Source of the DNA: Gnetum montanum
Taxonomy: Eukaryota > Streptophyta > Gnetopsida > Gnetales > Gnetaceae
Assembly: GCA_015680685.1 (NCBI GenBank)
Contig: MNCI01030902.1
Coordinates: 314,031-378,030, forward strand
DNA length: 64,000 nt
Direction of reading: 5' to 3'
Within the stretch, counting starts at the first letter, position 1; the number at the start of each line of letters is the position of its first letter. The notes under the pieces are model-generated. The model was given only the letters and a program-made list of their open reading frames with translations, was not told where the DNA came from and did no database searches. A program made the position numbers and the translations under genes. Below, in pieces: positions 22,622 through 33,750 of the stretch.

Positions 22622-25600
22622 ATGGATCCATCTTACACAACCACAACCGCCATGGTCGCCGCTGACTTGGGCGCCACATCTGTGAACCCTATCGCTGTCA
22701 CTAGGCCAGCTCCTGGTGTAGCAGGACCTCAGGGACCATCACGTCAGTCATTGAGGTTACAGCACAAAGACCCAATATTTACTGTCATGACCCCTAAGGA
22801 ATACAACTTTATCTACTTCAAGATCCAGGCGAAGCTAGCCCTTAGCCGAGCTGAGATCGAGGCGAAGTGAAATTTCGAGATGATCCATCGAGGGGGCCAA
22901 GATTTTACCCCAACAGCCTATGACATCATCCCTTTAATAGACCAGCAACATGAAATTATAACACAGTTGGTCATGGCTAAGAGCCAGGTTGCACGGGCTA
23001 TGACGGAACCCCAGAATGGGGAGGAAGAAGATGATGAGTTTGCAGCCCAGTCTGAGCATTCGTATCACACTCTTAGTCCCCATACTTACATCAACCCATT
23101 ATTCCCTCTTAACAGAGAGGCCGCCTTGCTCAATCTAGCCATGACCACACAGATGCACATCGCTATCATTCCGCAAGGCACTGCATAGCCATCTGGGCTA
23201 CAAGTGTAAATACCCCACAACAACATGGGGGCGGTTTCATCACCACGTGTACTTAAGATTCCGGCGGTGGTTCCAGCAGCCACCGTGCCCCATTTTATCC
23301 CTCAGATCCAACCCCAAATCATATCCACAACTCGCTCGATGAAAACCTTATCTTTGCCACCCCCTCCAACCCAGCAGATCACCTCCGTCGTGCAGCCACA
23401 GATACCTATCCAACAGCCTACCGCGAGTCAATGGACCTATCCTGCGGCACAACACAACCAGTCTGCGGTATACAGTGTGCAATCCTCGGTGGCACCCGCA
23501 ACGCATATTCCACAGGTGATCCCGTAATATCCCTATCCTTATCCCGTGTAGCCGGCGGTGGCTAACTCTCTTCCCAAACCGGTGGATGGTGGTCTTCACA
23601 GGCACCCCTACTTGCAGGGATCCCCGCCCCATCATCTACTGGCCAAACCATCGCACCATTTCCACTGTCTGGCCCTGCTTTCCCAGGTTAGCCCCCCGCT
23701 CCTCCTGCATAAACACCTCTAGTAACAGGTCTGGACCAAGCCTTTCTACTTATTCAAACCCTCACCGAGGAGGTTAGGTGTCTTAAGGCTGTTGGCTCAG
23801 ACACTGTACAGATCATGGACTTTTACCAAGATGATCCCATTAGTCCAGTGATCCCCATGTTGTCATTGCCACCAGGGATGTCCTTACCTCATTTTACCAA
23901 GTATAATGGGGAGGGGGATCCTAATGCTCACTTGGTCACCTTTAGATCCGAATCCTTGTTGTTGCAACAATGGCCTCACACGATTATCTGTGTCTTTGCT
24001 ATGTCTTTGACAGGGAAAGCTCTAGATTGGTATTGAGCCCTCCCACGCTCTTCCATTTCTACCTTGGAAGAGCTTCTGACACAATTTGTGACTCACTTTA
24101 AATACAACTTAAAGCCGGAAGTCACGTTAGATCAACTCATGGGAGTGAAACAAGATCCTCTCGAACCAGTCCTGAAGTTCATACAGTGCTGGAATGCCAC
24201 TCTGAATGAAATCCGTGAGCCAATCGCGGACTTACATTTGCTGGCCATCTTCAAAGGAGCAGTTAATGAATTTATCAAGTCAAAGCTGTATTATCTTTCC
24301 CCCAACTCCTTACATTAGGCCTTCGCTCAAATTAGAAGCATCCAAGATGCTGCGGAGGCCAGCAAAGACCCGGCATATGTCGCCTACAAAAATGCGCACA
24401 ACAAAGGCAAGGACAAAGGTAAAGTGACAACAACGACAGTGGATGCACTAGCTGAGGGCACAAAGAACAAGAACAAGAAGTCACCTACGGTGCCTCCTGA
24501 CACCACGGCCAGTGCAAGTAGCACCAGCCAGGACACAGCTGCCCCTGAAGCCCCCCAGCCAAAACCAAACTTTGAGCGTAAAGATTGCTCAAAGTATACA
24601 ACCCTGCCTGGAAAATATTCAGAATTGTTGAAACAATTGTTAGGGGCCAAATACATTCAACCCAAAAGGGTATCCGAAGAAGTTTTGAAGTGTCACAGAC
24701 GTCATTGTGAACTGCTGAAGAATCCTTCTTTAGCCCTGCCTAACGAGCCACCAGTTCCGAAATCTTTCAGGCTGGACCGTTTCTATGACTACCACCAGTT
24801 GTGTGGTCACGACACAGATTACTGCTGGGTGTTGAAGGATGACATTCAACGCATGATCGATGACGGTCATCTGAAACTAGATGGCAGTAGTCTGACGTGT
24901 CCGGAAAAACAAGCATTGCACGTGTATAAAGATCCGTTGAATGCAAATGACACATCTTATACAATCAATGTGGTGAGTACAGACAGTGAGAGGAAAGTAC
25001 CACCCAAACAACCTTTTGTTTTGCGTGTACCTACCAACTCACAACAGGGGGGAAACCTTTCATTGACAGCCAGTGGCATCTCAAGGTCACCATTCATCAT
25101 TCGGGCACCTTCTTAGAATGCCACTCAGCCATGTAGTAACAGCCAAGCTACGGCCTCGTCTGCACCCACACCTAGGGCACCCTTCATTCTCAGGGTGCCA
25201 AACTCACCGGCTGCTCCTCTCACACAGGGGAAGACCTCTAACCAAAATTGCCAACCACCACCCGACAAACAAAAGGGAGAGGATACATTTGTTAGCGTTA
25301 CAAAAGACCACTCTACGCTCGGCTTCCCTAAGCCTAGGCTCCTAGCCTCTGTGCCTTTGCCTGTACCTCAGAGGTAGAATAAAGGTGTAGAAACACAGCC
25401 ACCTCCTCTCGGTGAGAAAAGGAACAACTCCCCAACTGACGTCATTCAACCTCGGGAGATTCGTCTCTTGGGACGAATGGAAGAAGACAAGGGGAATAAA
25501 CAACCTAGCCGAGAGAGGAACCTCCTCAACGCATTTACATAGGTCAAACAGGCTCTGAAGCAAAAAAATACGATGCTGAGCCTCTATGACCTGCTCATGA

Positions 25601-26406
25601 CATCCCGAGAACACTGTGAGGCTATGGTCCGCATGCTGACATCCATATCTATGGACGAAAGCTTACCAGTGGAGGAAGAAGCAATACACGCTATCATGTT
25701 TCCTTCCGAAGCTGAGCAACCTAAGCCTACCTCACTGACCTTTCATGATGAATCTATCAAAGATGATCCTGAAAAAGGTTAAGTGACAACTGAACCCATG
25801 TTCATTACTATTCAGGTTGGTCAATACTTGATCCGGAGAGTACATGTGAACGACGGAGTAGCTGCAAACATCATTCCTTATCCCATTGTGGATAGGTTGG
25901 GTCTGGTCGACCAGATCATTCCCACGACGACAACATGTGTAAAGTCGTTCAACGGAGCAAGGGTTCAGGTCAAGGGGACGGTGCGTATCGAGTTTGTGGC
26001 AGGAGATCAATTCCCAATGGATGCCACATTCCTAGTCGAGGAGATGCCTAGGTTTAACTTGATCTTAGGGAGGTCCTGGTTAGCCCAGCCGAGGGCAGTT
26101 TCATCACTGATACATCAGGAAATACACCTACCTTACGCAAGAGGAGAGGTTGTAATACGCGGTGATGAAATCACCCCCAGGACTATTAACAACATTGAGG
26201 AAGAATAGGGTTCGGAGATAGAAACATCGGATGATCAGACCCATCTCCAAATCCCTCAACAAATCGAAACCAATGATGACAGTTTAGCCTGGGCCAACCT
26301 GCCATTTCAGGATGGAAGCGTGGAGGAGTCAGACTGTAAACCCCACCGCCCTTACGCAACACTGAACGTAAAGGTCGTTAAGAAACAATTGCGAATTAGC
26401 AGTTGA
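22622..26406 (+). pseudogene. Element C gag-protease ORF with stops and one frameshift
   Basis: This is a polyprotein for particle assembly and processing. The ATG at 22622 (MDPSYTTTT) opens a frame that, apart from stops (22868, 23186, 23525 and others) and a shift between about 23530 and 23810, continues to TGA at 26404-26406. A Pro/Gln-rich N-terminal part is followed by the retrotransposon gag core at 23815-24318 (PHFTKYNGEGDPNAHL, then SLTGKALDWY). A Lys/Thr/Pro-rich linker comes next, then a Cys/His segment FYDYHQLCGHDTDYCWVLKD (24780-24840) of Tat-type gag. The protease is at about 25783-26210 (RRVHVNDGVAANIIPY, then FNLILGRSWL). The active site reads NDG where the lineage normally has DNG, so the catalytic Asp is displaced. 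A tail of about 65 residues ends in LRISS. Confidence 0.85.
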
Positions 26407-26905
26407 ACTGAACGGCATTTATGCACATTATCATGTTTTGTTTACCAATTATTGTTGTTTACGCTTAGCAGTCCATTTTCATCCAATGCATATTTACGCT
26501 ATAGAAATTTTCAATGTTTACGCTTGTCATTCCTTCCTTACACTATTACATTTCTATTATGTACGCATTTACGTATTTTGATCACTTTAGCCTAAATACG
26601 AAAAAAAAATATACATCACCATCAATTACGCTCTCTACATTACGCAAAGGGGCCCGCAACGACCTTAAACTAGTCGTGGCCCGTAATGGCCTAAAACTAG
26701 CTTCCAGATTACGCAAACTCGCTAGATGGCCCGCAATGGCCTAAAACTAGCCATGGCCCGCAATGGCCTTAAACTAGCAATTCCATTCCGTCGCAACATA
26801 ACTTAGGCAAAATTGTTAACAACTACGCTAGTCTTTTGGTCATTCGCATAACCATTGTTGACAACAATCAATAAAACCATGCGTAAATCAAAATTATGCA
26901 TCTCC
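26407..26905 (+). other. Non-coding spacer between gag-protease and the antisense gene
   Basis: No ORF is supported. The spacer is rich in TTACGC words and contains a 27-bp repeat (26651-26782). It includes the 3' flank of the antisense gene, whose stop is at 26906. If element C uses an Ogre-type sense intron, its donor should lie here or in the protease tail; GTAAAG at 26368 is one candidate. Confidence 0.4.
26651..26782. repeat. 27-bp repeat, 4 units
   Basis: Units starting GGCCCG at 26651, 26678, 26728 and 26755 (consensus near GGCCCGCAATGGCCTAAAAC), one carrying a 23-bp insertion. The word TAAAACTAGC is shared with the 3' repeat of the element at 34997-35480. Confidence 0.75.
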
Positions 26906-29900
26906 TTATAAATCTCTCAAATCTGGTTCTAGTCCTAATAAATCTTCCTCTAATGGAGCCTCTCTTCTGGGAAGTATTCCTTCCTGAAGAATCCCCTCCT
27001 CATGGGGTTCTTGCTCTTGCATCGGCTCCATGGGAGGACACTCTTCATCACTATGCCCCTCTTCTTGTACCTGTTCCTCAGCTGACTCCCCTTCCCTATC
27101 CTCTTCGAGTACCTAGATATAGAAAACACATTAGCAAGATAAAACGTGGCAACACAATCAGAAAATTTAGACTTCGTCATGATTAACTTACTCGCGATGG
27201 CCCTGCTTCCACAGCAAAGGGAAGCTTTTCCAAGCTGGCCCATAGGCGCTCCATGATTTCATCCTCAGTCAGGTCAGATCATGCTTCATCTCCTAGAGCA
27301 GCTCTAGCCTTCACCTTCCCTTTCTCCATGCTAGTCCAGTGAGGAGGGTCAGGGAAGAAAGTAGGGACGATAGTCTGGCCCCCGGGGAGAGTCACCTCCC
27401 TTTCCAGAGACGCACTTACAGTCACCTGCTCTTGAAACTTCTTGAAGGCTTCGGATGCCCCAATGATGTCCAAGAAGACTCGCAAGGATTGGGCCTCAAC
27501 GACAGAATCACGATAATGTTGACGATAAGCGATACTCTCACGCTTATACAAATGCTTGTGGGTCTTTTCCTTCTGCCCCCATTCCTACACACTTGCGCAG
27601 TAATCCCTCCATTCTTGGCTTTTCTGAGCTAACAGCTCTATCTGCATCCACTGCTCCACCAACACCCGACCGATTTGCACGCTGTTCTTAATGGCAGTCC
27701 AATAACGGGAGTAGTCAATAACAGCGGTGCGCTAGTCCTCGTCACCTGTTTCCCACGCTTGTAGGAATTCGCATCGAGACTTTAGGTCCCCGACCTCTTT
27801 GGTCAGAGACTCATTCTTCTCCTCTAACCTCTGCACCCTTTTCCAGAGGTTCTCATTTACACCCTTACTCTCCCATAAGGAGCGTGTCAAGCGTAACGCA
27901 CATTTACGCATCTCTTCATAAATGTGGCGTGGCATGACTGCCCCATCAGATGGAGGCTCCACTGTGTCCAAATCAATGGCTCAGTTGGGTCCCATCGAAG
28001 GTGAGCTCCTAATAGCAAACATTGTCAATATATATGACACATTACCACTGTACAATAAGATAAACCTTTTATAACCATAGCGTACCAGCCTTAGGATCAA
28101 CGCGCTCGAGACGCTTGATCATATCACTGACAACGCCTTCTATGAAGGTGAACTTGTCAGGAAATTCTCTCCACGCTCTGCTGACAGCAGCGGACGTAGA
28201 CGTATCCCCTTCTCCTATAGCGTAGTTAAGTTAGAAACTCTAAATATTAACATAATTCTACAAATTATCCAACATGCTCATTACCTCTACCAGTGACAGT
28301 GAGAAGCTCGCCAACATCTTTCGCCTCCTTTCTCTCTTCACACACAGGAGTCTGTGCGTCATTCATCCCAACAGCTGGGGCCTCCTCACGAACAAGAATC
28401 TGTGTGTGGCTCACCCTAATAGTTGGGGCCTCTTTTTCCAAAACTGGGGCCCCTTCCCCACAACTTAATATCATTGCCCCTGTTTCAGGGGTCAGCTGCT
28501 CTGTAACTTTTTCTGGTCACATGATAGAATACGCTTAATACAATTTAAAATATCCTAACTAAACATTCTGTAATACAACTGTCAATTCACTTCTTTCACA
28601 CTTACCAGGTGGAGGTTTACTCCGCTGGACCCTGACTTTCACGGTTTGACCAGTGCCACTCCCAGGCTCCGCAGAGGCCTCGGTTATACGAAGCCTTTTA
28701 CACCGAACTATAGGTTCTACAATTTCTGTCTCCAAACGTTTCCCTCATGAGGAATCACTAGGGTAAGTAGGCATTATCCTGCCTATGCTGTCGGGGCCTC
28801 ACATTCAAGACACCGCCAGATCTCTGGTCGTTATAGACAGAGAGTCTCCAATCCCTTCCGGGGGATCCTGTCCACGCATAGTACTGAAAATGTGGGTAAT
28901 CCAAGGTCTGGATAGCTGGTCTCGGTCTTGCAGCACCCAGACCCCATTCCTTTGGATAACCAAGAATTCAACAAAATGCCGAAGGCAAGCTATGAAGAAG
29001 GCGTAATGCATGTTGAAACGAGACTCGAGCTTCTTGCGAAGCCTAATCATCTCAGTGCGTAACCCCTCAGCAAAATAGCTTGTCCAGTTGAACTGGGTCC
29101 CTTCTTTGACAACCTCCTGCATAATATGGGTCTACTCTATGGAAAAGAATCGCCCCTGCGAGAGTGTTTTGGGGAAAGCCCGGGCCCAAAAAAGGGGATA
29201 AACTGTCTTGGCAATTTCTAGTTTGATTCTTTCATAAGGGATCCCTTTAGGCTCCTTCATGACCCCTACCCACTCCTCCAGTCATTTCTGGCAGTTGAGA
29301 CTCCTCTTCGCCTTTTCCTCTATGGGGAGGCCATCAGAGGGGACGCCAAAAAGGTCTTCAAAGAGCTGAGGGTCAATGTCAAAACTTACACACACGTGAT
29401 GCACGCGCGTGCAAAAATGCTCTGCCCTTTCATTGAAGGAATTGACCAGCGTTAACATTTCACTGGCAGGGACATCAGGGGTCGCAGCTAAAAATAAATA
29501 CATCAACCTCGCTTCTCTTATCTTGGCAACCACTGCAACTGGGGCCGCCGCGTGGCCGAGCCAGCGTTGTGCATCCTTGATGTCGCCGTAGCGGAAGAGG
29601 AGGGTATTTGCCTCGCGGCCGGAAATTGTAAGGGTAATCTCCCGGGATTTCCTGACTGAGCAATGTAAAACACAGTTCAAAAAAAATACTATCATGCAAC
29701 ATTCACAATTCACAATTACGCTACGCAACAATAGAATACACAGTAATTTTACCAGGTCCAAATGGCAATGGAAATGAAGGAAGCTTCCTCTGCACGTACG
29801 CAACAGTAAGAGGCAGATCCAAAGTCCAATCATCATGTAGCCACCCGAGATTCTGGTAATTCTTGAAAGCGTCAGCATAACGGGTAGGGTATTCATGAAT

Positions 29901-30953
29901 GTCGAAGCCGATCTGCCCCATAACACCAGTGCGTACGTTGCTAGTTGAGATAAACGCCTTTATCGCCGTTTTGGTCCATGACAAAGTATCACCATTGCCT
30001 ACCAATCTGTTCTCATGAATAAAAAACCTGTACCATACCACATAGGCTCATCTTACGTTTACAAAACTCAGAAAATAGACAGATAACAACAATGTAGACA
30101 ACAAAACTGCTTACCCACCTGAGTAGTACACTATGCCTGGTGGATTTTGGAAGTAGGTCAAGACATGACGGGCCACGAAAAAAGTGTTGTATGCGTGATA
30201 GCAACTAAACTGGGCCATTTCCTAGATCTAGCCTAAGCACTTCAAACCTCGGGCGCTAAGGTCTCGCTCCTCGGGATGACCAGTATCGATGGCTCCGTCT
30301 GTCAAGAAGGCCAAAATTCCCTGTGCGGAACCCACTAACAGGTGCTCCAAAATGGCACCAACAACATTGCCTGACAAATTTGACCATATAATAATGCTGT
30401 AGTTACGTAGTAAAAACTGCAGAAACTCCAGCACACCCTTTCGAAACCACATGGCCTTCCCATGCAACCGAGTATGCGGGGGAGGACATTAGGCACGATT
30501 GGGTTTATGCAGCACAAAACCCCAACGATATCTAAGACGATTAGGAAAGGCCTTAGCATAACACTGTACAGAAAACGAAATAAACATATCAACGTCTAGA
30601 TTCACATTTGCATGCTTAAATATAGGAAACCTACAAATTAAGCTTAACTATTCATGCCAAAATCGCCCAAACCCTTGCAACAACGCAAGGTTTGTCCCCG
30701 ACAACGGCGATAGATGCATCCCATTAAACCCTCGTCTTAACGCGAGGTCCATAATATAAAACCCTCATTTACGTGAACAACGCTATAGAAATAAACACTG
30801 CTGAAACAACACAAGTACACAAGGAATGGCCTACCGATTCAAAGGCGTAGGATCCCTCACTTCGACCACCACCTACGAAGCGCGCTGCAGGTTCTCTTGC
30901 ACCTCGTCGATTTTCGTTAATTTCGCGTTCTTTCGTTTCACTTTCGATGCCAT
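26906..30953 (-). pseudogene. Antisense 8-exon gene carried by element C, about 1,090 codons
   Basis: Read on the minus strand, ATG at 30953 opens exon 1 (30953-30835, MASKVKRKNAK). Later exons are 30563-30115, 30027-29753, 29655-28606, 28512-28285, 28214-28086, 28008-27192 and 27112-26906 (stop TAA). All seven introns (271, 87, 97, 93, 70, 77 and 79 nt) have GT-AG ends. Phase is kept across introns 3, 4, 5 and 7, with off-by-one breaks in exon 2 and at exon 7. Exon 2 has a possible HAD/FCP1-like segment (FLIVLDIVGVLC, then KAMWFRKGVLEFLQFLLRNY, then IIIWSN). Exons 3-4 are unassigned; parts of exon 4 (LFEDLFGVPSDGLP, then TVYPLFWARAFPKTL) recall plant transposon-associated proteins. Exon 7 is coiled-coil-like; exon 8 is acidic. 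In-frame stops (about a dozen) sit where CGA, CAG or CAA is expected. Confidence 0.75.
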
Positions 30954-31103
30954 TTTCATAGTCTCAAAAATTTCATAGTTTCACACTTCCACATCTTTGC
31001 AAACTACGCGCTCTAAGCTTCTGCTCCTCTTCCTCTCACTTTGTAATAGTTAGGAATTCGAATTCGCGATAGCCAACAGCCCGTTCTTACTGAAAACTAC
31101 TTA

Positions 31104-31110
31104 CTTATAA
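31104..31110 (-). promoter_or_regulatory. TATA-like site upstream of the antisense gene
   Basis: The minus strand reads TTATAAG about 150 nt upstream of the ATG at 30953, within a palindromic stretch (cttacttataagtaag). Spacing would give a 5' leader of roughly 120 nt. It is a candidate only. Confidence 0.35.
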
Positions 31111-31430
31111 GTAAGATTTAATTGACTTGATACCCGATTTCAGCGAGACTTACCCACATGCTGGTGTCAGTATGAGCTGGAACCCAAGGATCAAGGCATT
31201 AATTGCGCTAGATATCGCACGCATTATGATCCAAAACGACCCTAAACTACTGTAGCTTATCTCCTCGTAATCAGGTCTCATTAATTACAGGCTATTCGCA
31301 AACTTTAAAATTAAGTTACCTTTACACAGCAATATCACGTCACTTCCTGTATACTAAACTAAACATATTCGTTTTAAACTTATAGCTTCAAACTTAGTAT
31401 CTGTATAACTACTCTCGCGTTTGGCGCTTT

Positions 31431-31447
31431 TGCAGGATAATTCACAG
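31431..31447 (+). other. Candidate sense-strand splice acceptor before reverse transcriptase
   Basis: Two acceptor-like sites, TTTTGCAG (AG at 31434-31435) and TTCACAG (AG at 31446-31447), precede the pol frame. Ogre-type Tat elements are known to splice out an intron between protease and reverse transcriptase. A similar intron here would remove the antisense gene from pol mRNA. Confidence 0.4.
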
Positions 31448-32600
31448 ATGGACGATATCTTGTTTGCACCGCTAACTTTAGCAAGCTCACGCGGTAAAAT
31501 CATTAGACAACTTGATCCCATACTAATAGAAACTAACCTAGCCCTTAATGATGCAATCATAGCTACATTGAAAACGTCTACAGAATGGCTAGAACAATCG
31601 ACGCGCACGCTAGATTTGGAAGCCGGAGATGTAACCAAAGATCCACTCAATGAGATTTTTGTGGTTACGCATAGGGGCGAGACTAAGACTCTCAAGGTTA
31701 GTTCTCTATTAGACCAAAAGACACATGATGACATAAAACAGGTCCTCCAGAGTAACATAATAGTGTTTTCATGGTCATACGAGGATATGCCAGGACTAGA
31801 CCCAAGATTAATTCAACATAACATAATTCTAGATCCTCATATCAAAGCCGTTAGACAAAAAGCATGAAAGATCAAGCCAGAAGTCACGCTAGCAGTACGT
31901 GATGAAATCACTAAGCTGTACCAGGCAAGTTTTATTCGCGCAGTTGATTACTCGGACTGGGTATCCAATATTGTAGTAGTTCCCAAAAGACTAGAGGAAT
32001 ACGCATTTGTATAGACTTCCGGGACTTGAACAAAGCTACAATCAAGGATAACTTCCCATTGCCGAGTATCGACCAATTGGTGGATACAACCGCTGGGCAC
32101 GCGCTTTTGTCCTTTATAGATGGCTTCTCAGGCTACAATCAAATACGCATTAACCCAGAACATCAGCTAATAATGACATTTATGACACCCTGGGGGACCT
32201 TTTGCTACACCATGATGCCTTTTGGCTTAAAAAACGTCGGAGCAACATATCAATGAGCTATGACGTACATCTTTAGCGATTACGTCTTAGGAAGGCTGAA
32301 TGATTATGTCGACGATATAGCTATTAAGTCTTTAAATTCCAAAGATCATTTAGAGGACCTAGAGTTAGTCCTCAAAAGATGCTCTAAATATGACCTCCGA
32401 CTTAACCCAAAAAAGTGTGTGTTCAGAGTCAAAACCGGACGCATGCTAGGTTTTGTGGTATCGGAAGCTGCCATACGCGTAGACCCTGACAAAGTCAAAG
32501 CCATTGTTGAATTGGAACCCCCTATAAGTCTTAAGAAATTATGCAAACTATAGAAAAGGTTACATTTTATCAGGCGGTTCATCTCAAGATTAACCGACAA
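31436..32600 (+). pseudogene. Element C reverse transcriptase, with stops and a frameshift
   Basis: This domain would copy the genomic RNA into cDNA. An N-terminal linker (MDDILFAPLTLASSRGKIIR) leads into FSWSYEDMPGLDP, which is typical just upstream of Tat-type reverse transcriptases. The fingers and palm follow: WVSNIVVVPKR, then a one-base shift near 31997, then RICIDFRDLNKATIKDNFPL, MMPFGLKNVGATYQ and the active site YVDDIAIKS at 32305-32331. Stops are at 31865 (TGA), 32254 (TGA) and 32551 (TAG). The block GRMLGFVVSEAAIRVDPDK marks the thumb. Upstream lies the antisense gene; downstream the frame continues into RNase H. Confidence 0.9.
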
Positions 32601-33750
32601 GCTACACCCTATGCAATATTTGCTTAAGAAGGGGGTTAATTTTGAATGGACGGACGATTGTCAGCGTGCGTTCGACAGCTTGAAGCACGAACTTCAATGC
32701 TTGCCAACAGTTTTCCCGCCGCAAAGGGATCAAACATTCTATATCTATCTCGCAACTTCAGACGTGGCCTTAGCAGCGTTACTTTGTCAAAGGAGGGATG
32801 ATGGGTCAGAAGTACCCATCTACTACTTGAGTCACGCTCTATGTGCGTATGAGACGAGGTATAACGAAGTAGAGCGTAACTGCTTAGCATTACTATTTAC
32901 GCTCAAAAAGTGCAGACATTATCTTTTCCGTAGCCAAGTTAACATCATCTGTAAAAATAACATCCTTAGGGCCATTACGCATAACTTGTATGAAAGTAGC
33001 AAAATAGCTCATTGGAAGGCTATCACGGTAGAATTCGATCTGCATTACGTTGGCCAATCTTCTACGAAGGGTCAAGCGATAGTTGACCAATTAGTAACAT
33101 TTCCTATTGATAGTCAGGCAACCATAGAGCCTGAATTTCCAGACAAATATGTACATAGTGTAAGCCTTGTCTTAACAGGCCCCGAAGCGACATTGTATTT
33201 CGACAGAGCTTCAACCACTAGAGGTGGCAGTGCCGTCATCGTTATTACACTATCACCTGAGGATGTGCATCTTCACACTTATCGCTTGACCTTCCCCTGT
33301 ACGAACAATGTGGTAGAGTACGAGGGGCTCCTTAGGGGATTACTAGCTGCAAGCGAACTCGATGTTTGACACTTGGAAGTTAGGGGTGATTCGATGCTCA
33401 TTATCAATCAAATCATAGGAGTCTACGCCTGCAAATCTGCACATTTGCAGCCCTACTGCGATATGGCTAAAGATCTTCTAAAGCAATTCGCGACCATCGA
33501 TGCCCAACACGTGCCACGAAATGATAACACACTGGCCAATGCACTGGCTACTCTGGCCTTAAACGTGCCTTCACATCTACTTGACACTTGTCCTGCTTTA
33601 ATAAGAGGTTGTACAGGTCCTATTGTTCAGGCAGTGCAAATATCTTCTCTTCTCAAAGAAAGCATGCCAGAATGGTATGACAACATTAAAACTTACTTCT
33701 TACCACATGAATTGACACGCGTGCAAAAAGATGCAATCCGCAAGTGAGCT
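32601..33750 (+). pseudogene. Element C dual RNase H
   Basis: Two RNase H domains degrade the RNA of the RNA:DNA hybrid. The first (32611 to about 33130) shows VNFEWTDDCQRAFDSLKHEL, YLSHALCAYETRYNEVERNC and LKKCRHYLF. The second (about 33185-33745) is the cellular-type domain that marks the Tat lineage: ATLYFDRASTTRGGSAVIV, FPCTNNVVEYEGLLRGL, VRGDSMLIINQI and NDNTLANALATLA. In the last motif the usual Asp (ADALA) reads Asn, and the first has FDR for FDG, so activity is doubtful. A TGA splits the second domain at 33367. Single-base transitions explain each change. Confidence 0.85.

Noticed and set aside
30335-30592. 85-codon minus ORF starting MICLFRFLYS
   Set aside because: Its first residues are intron 1 sequence; the real coding part starts at 30563 after the splice acceptor.
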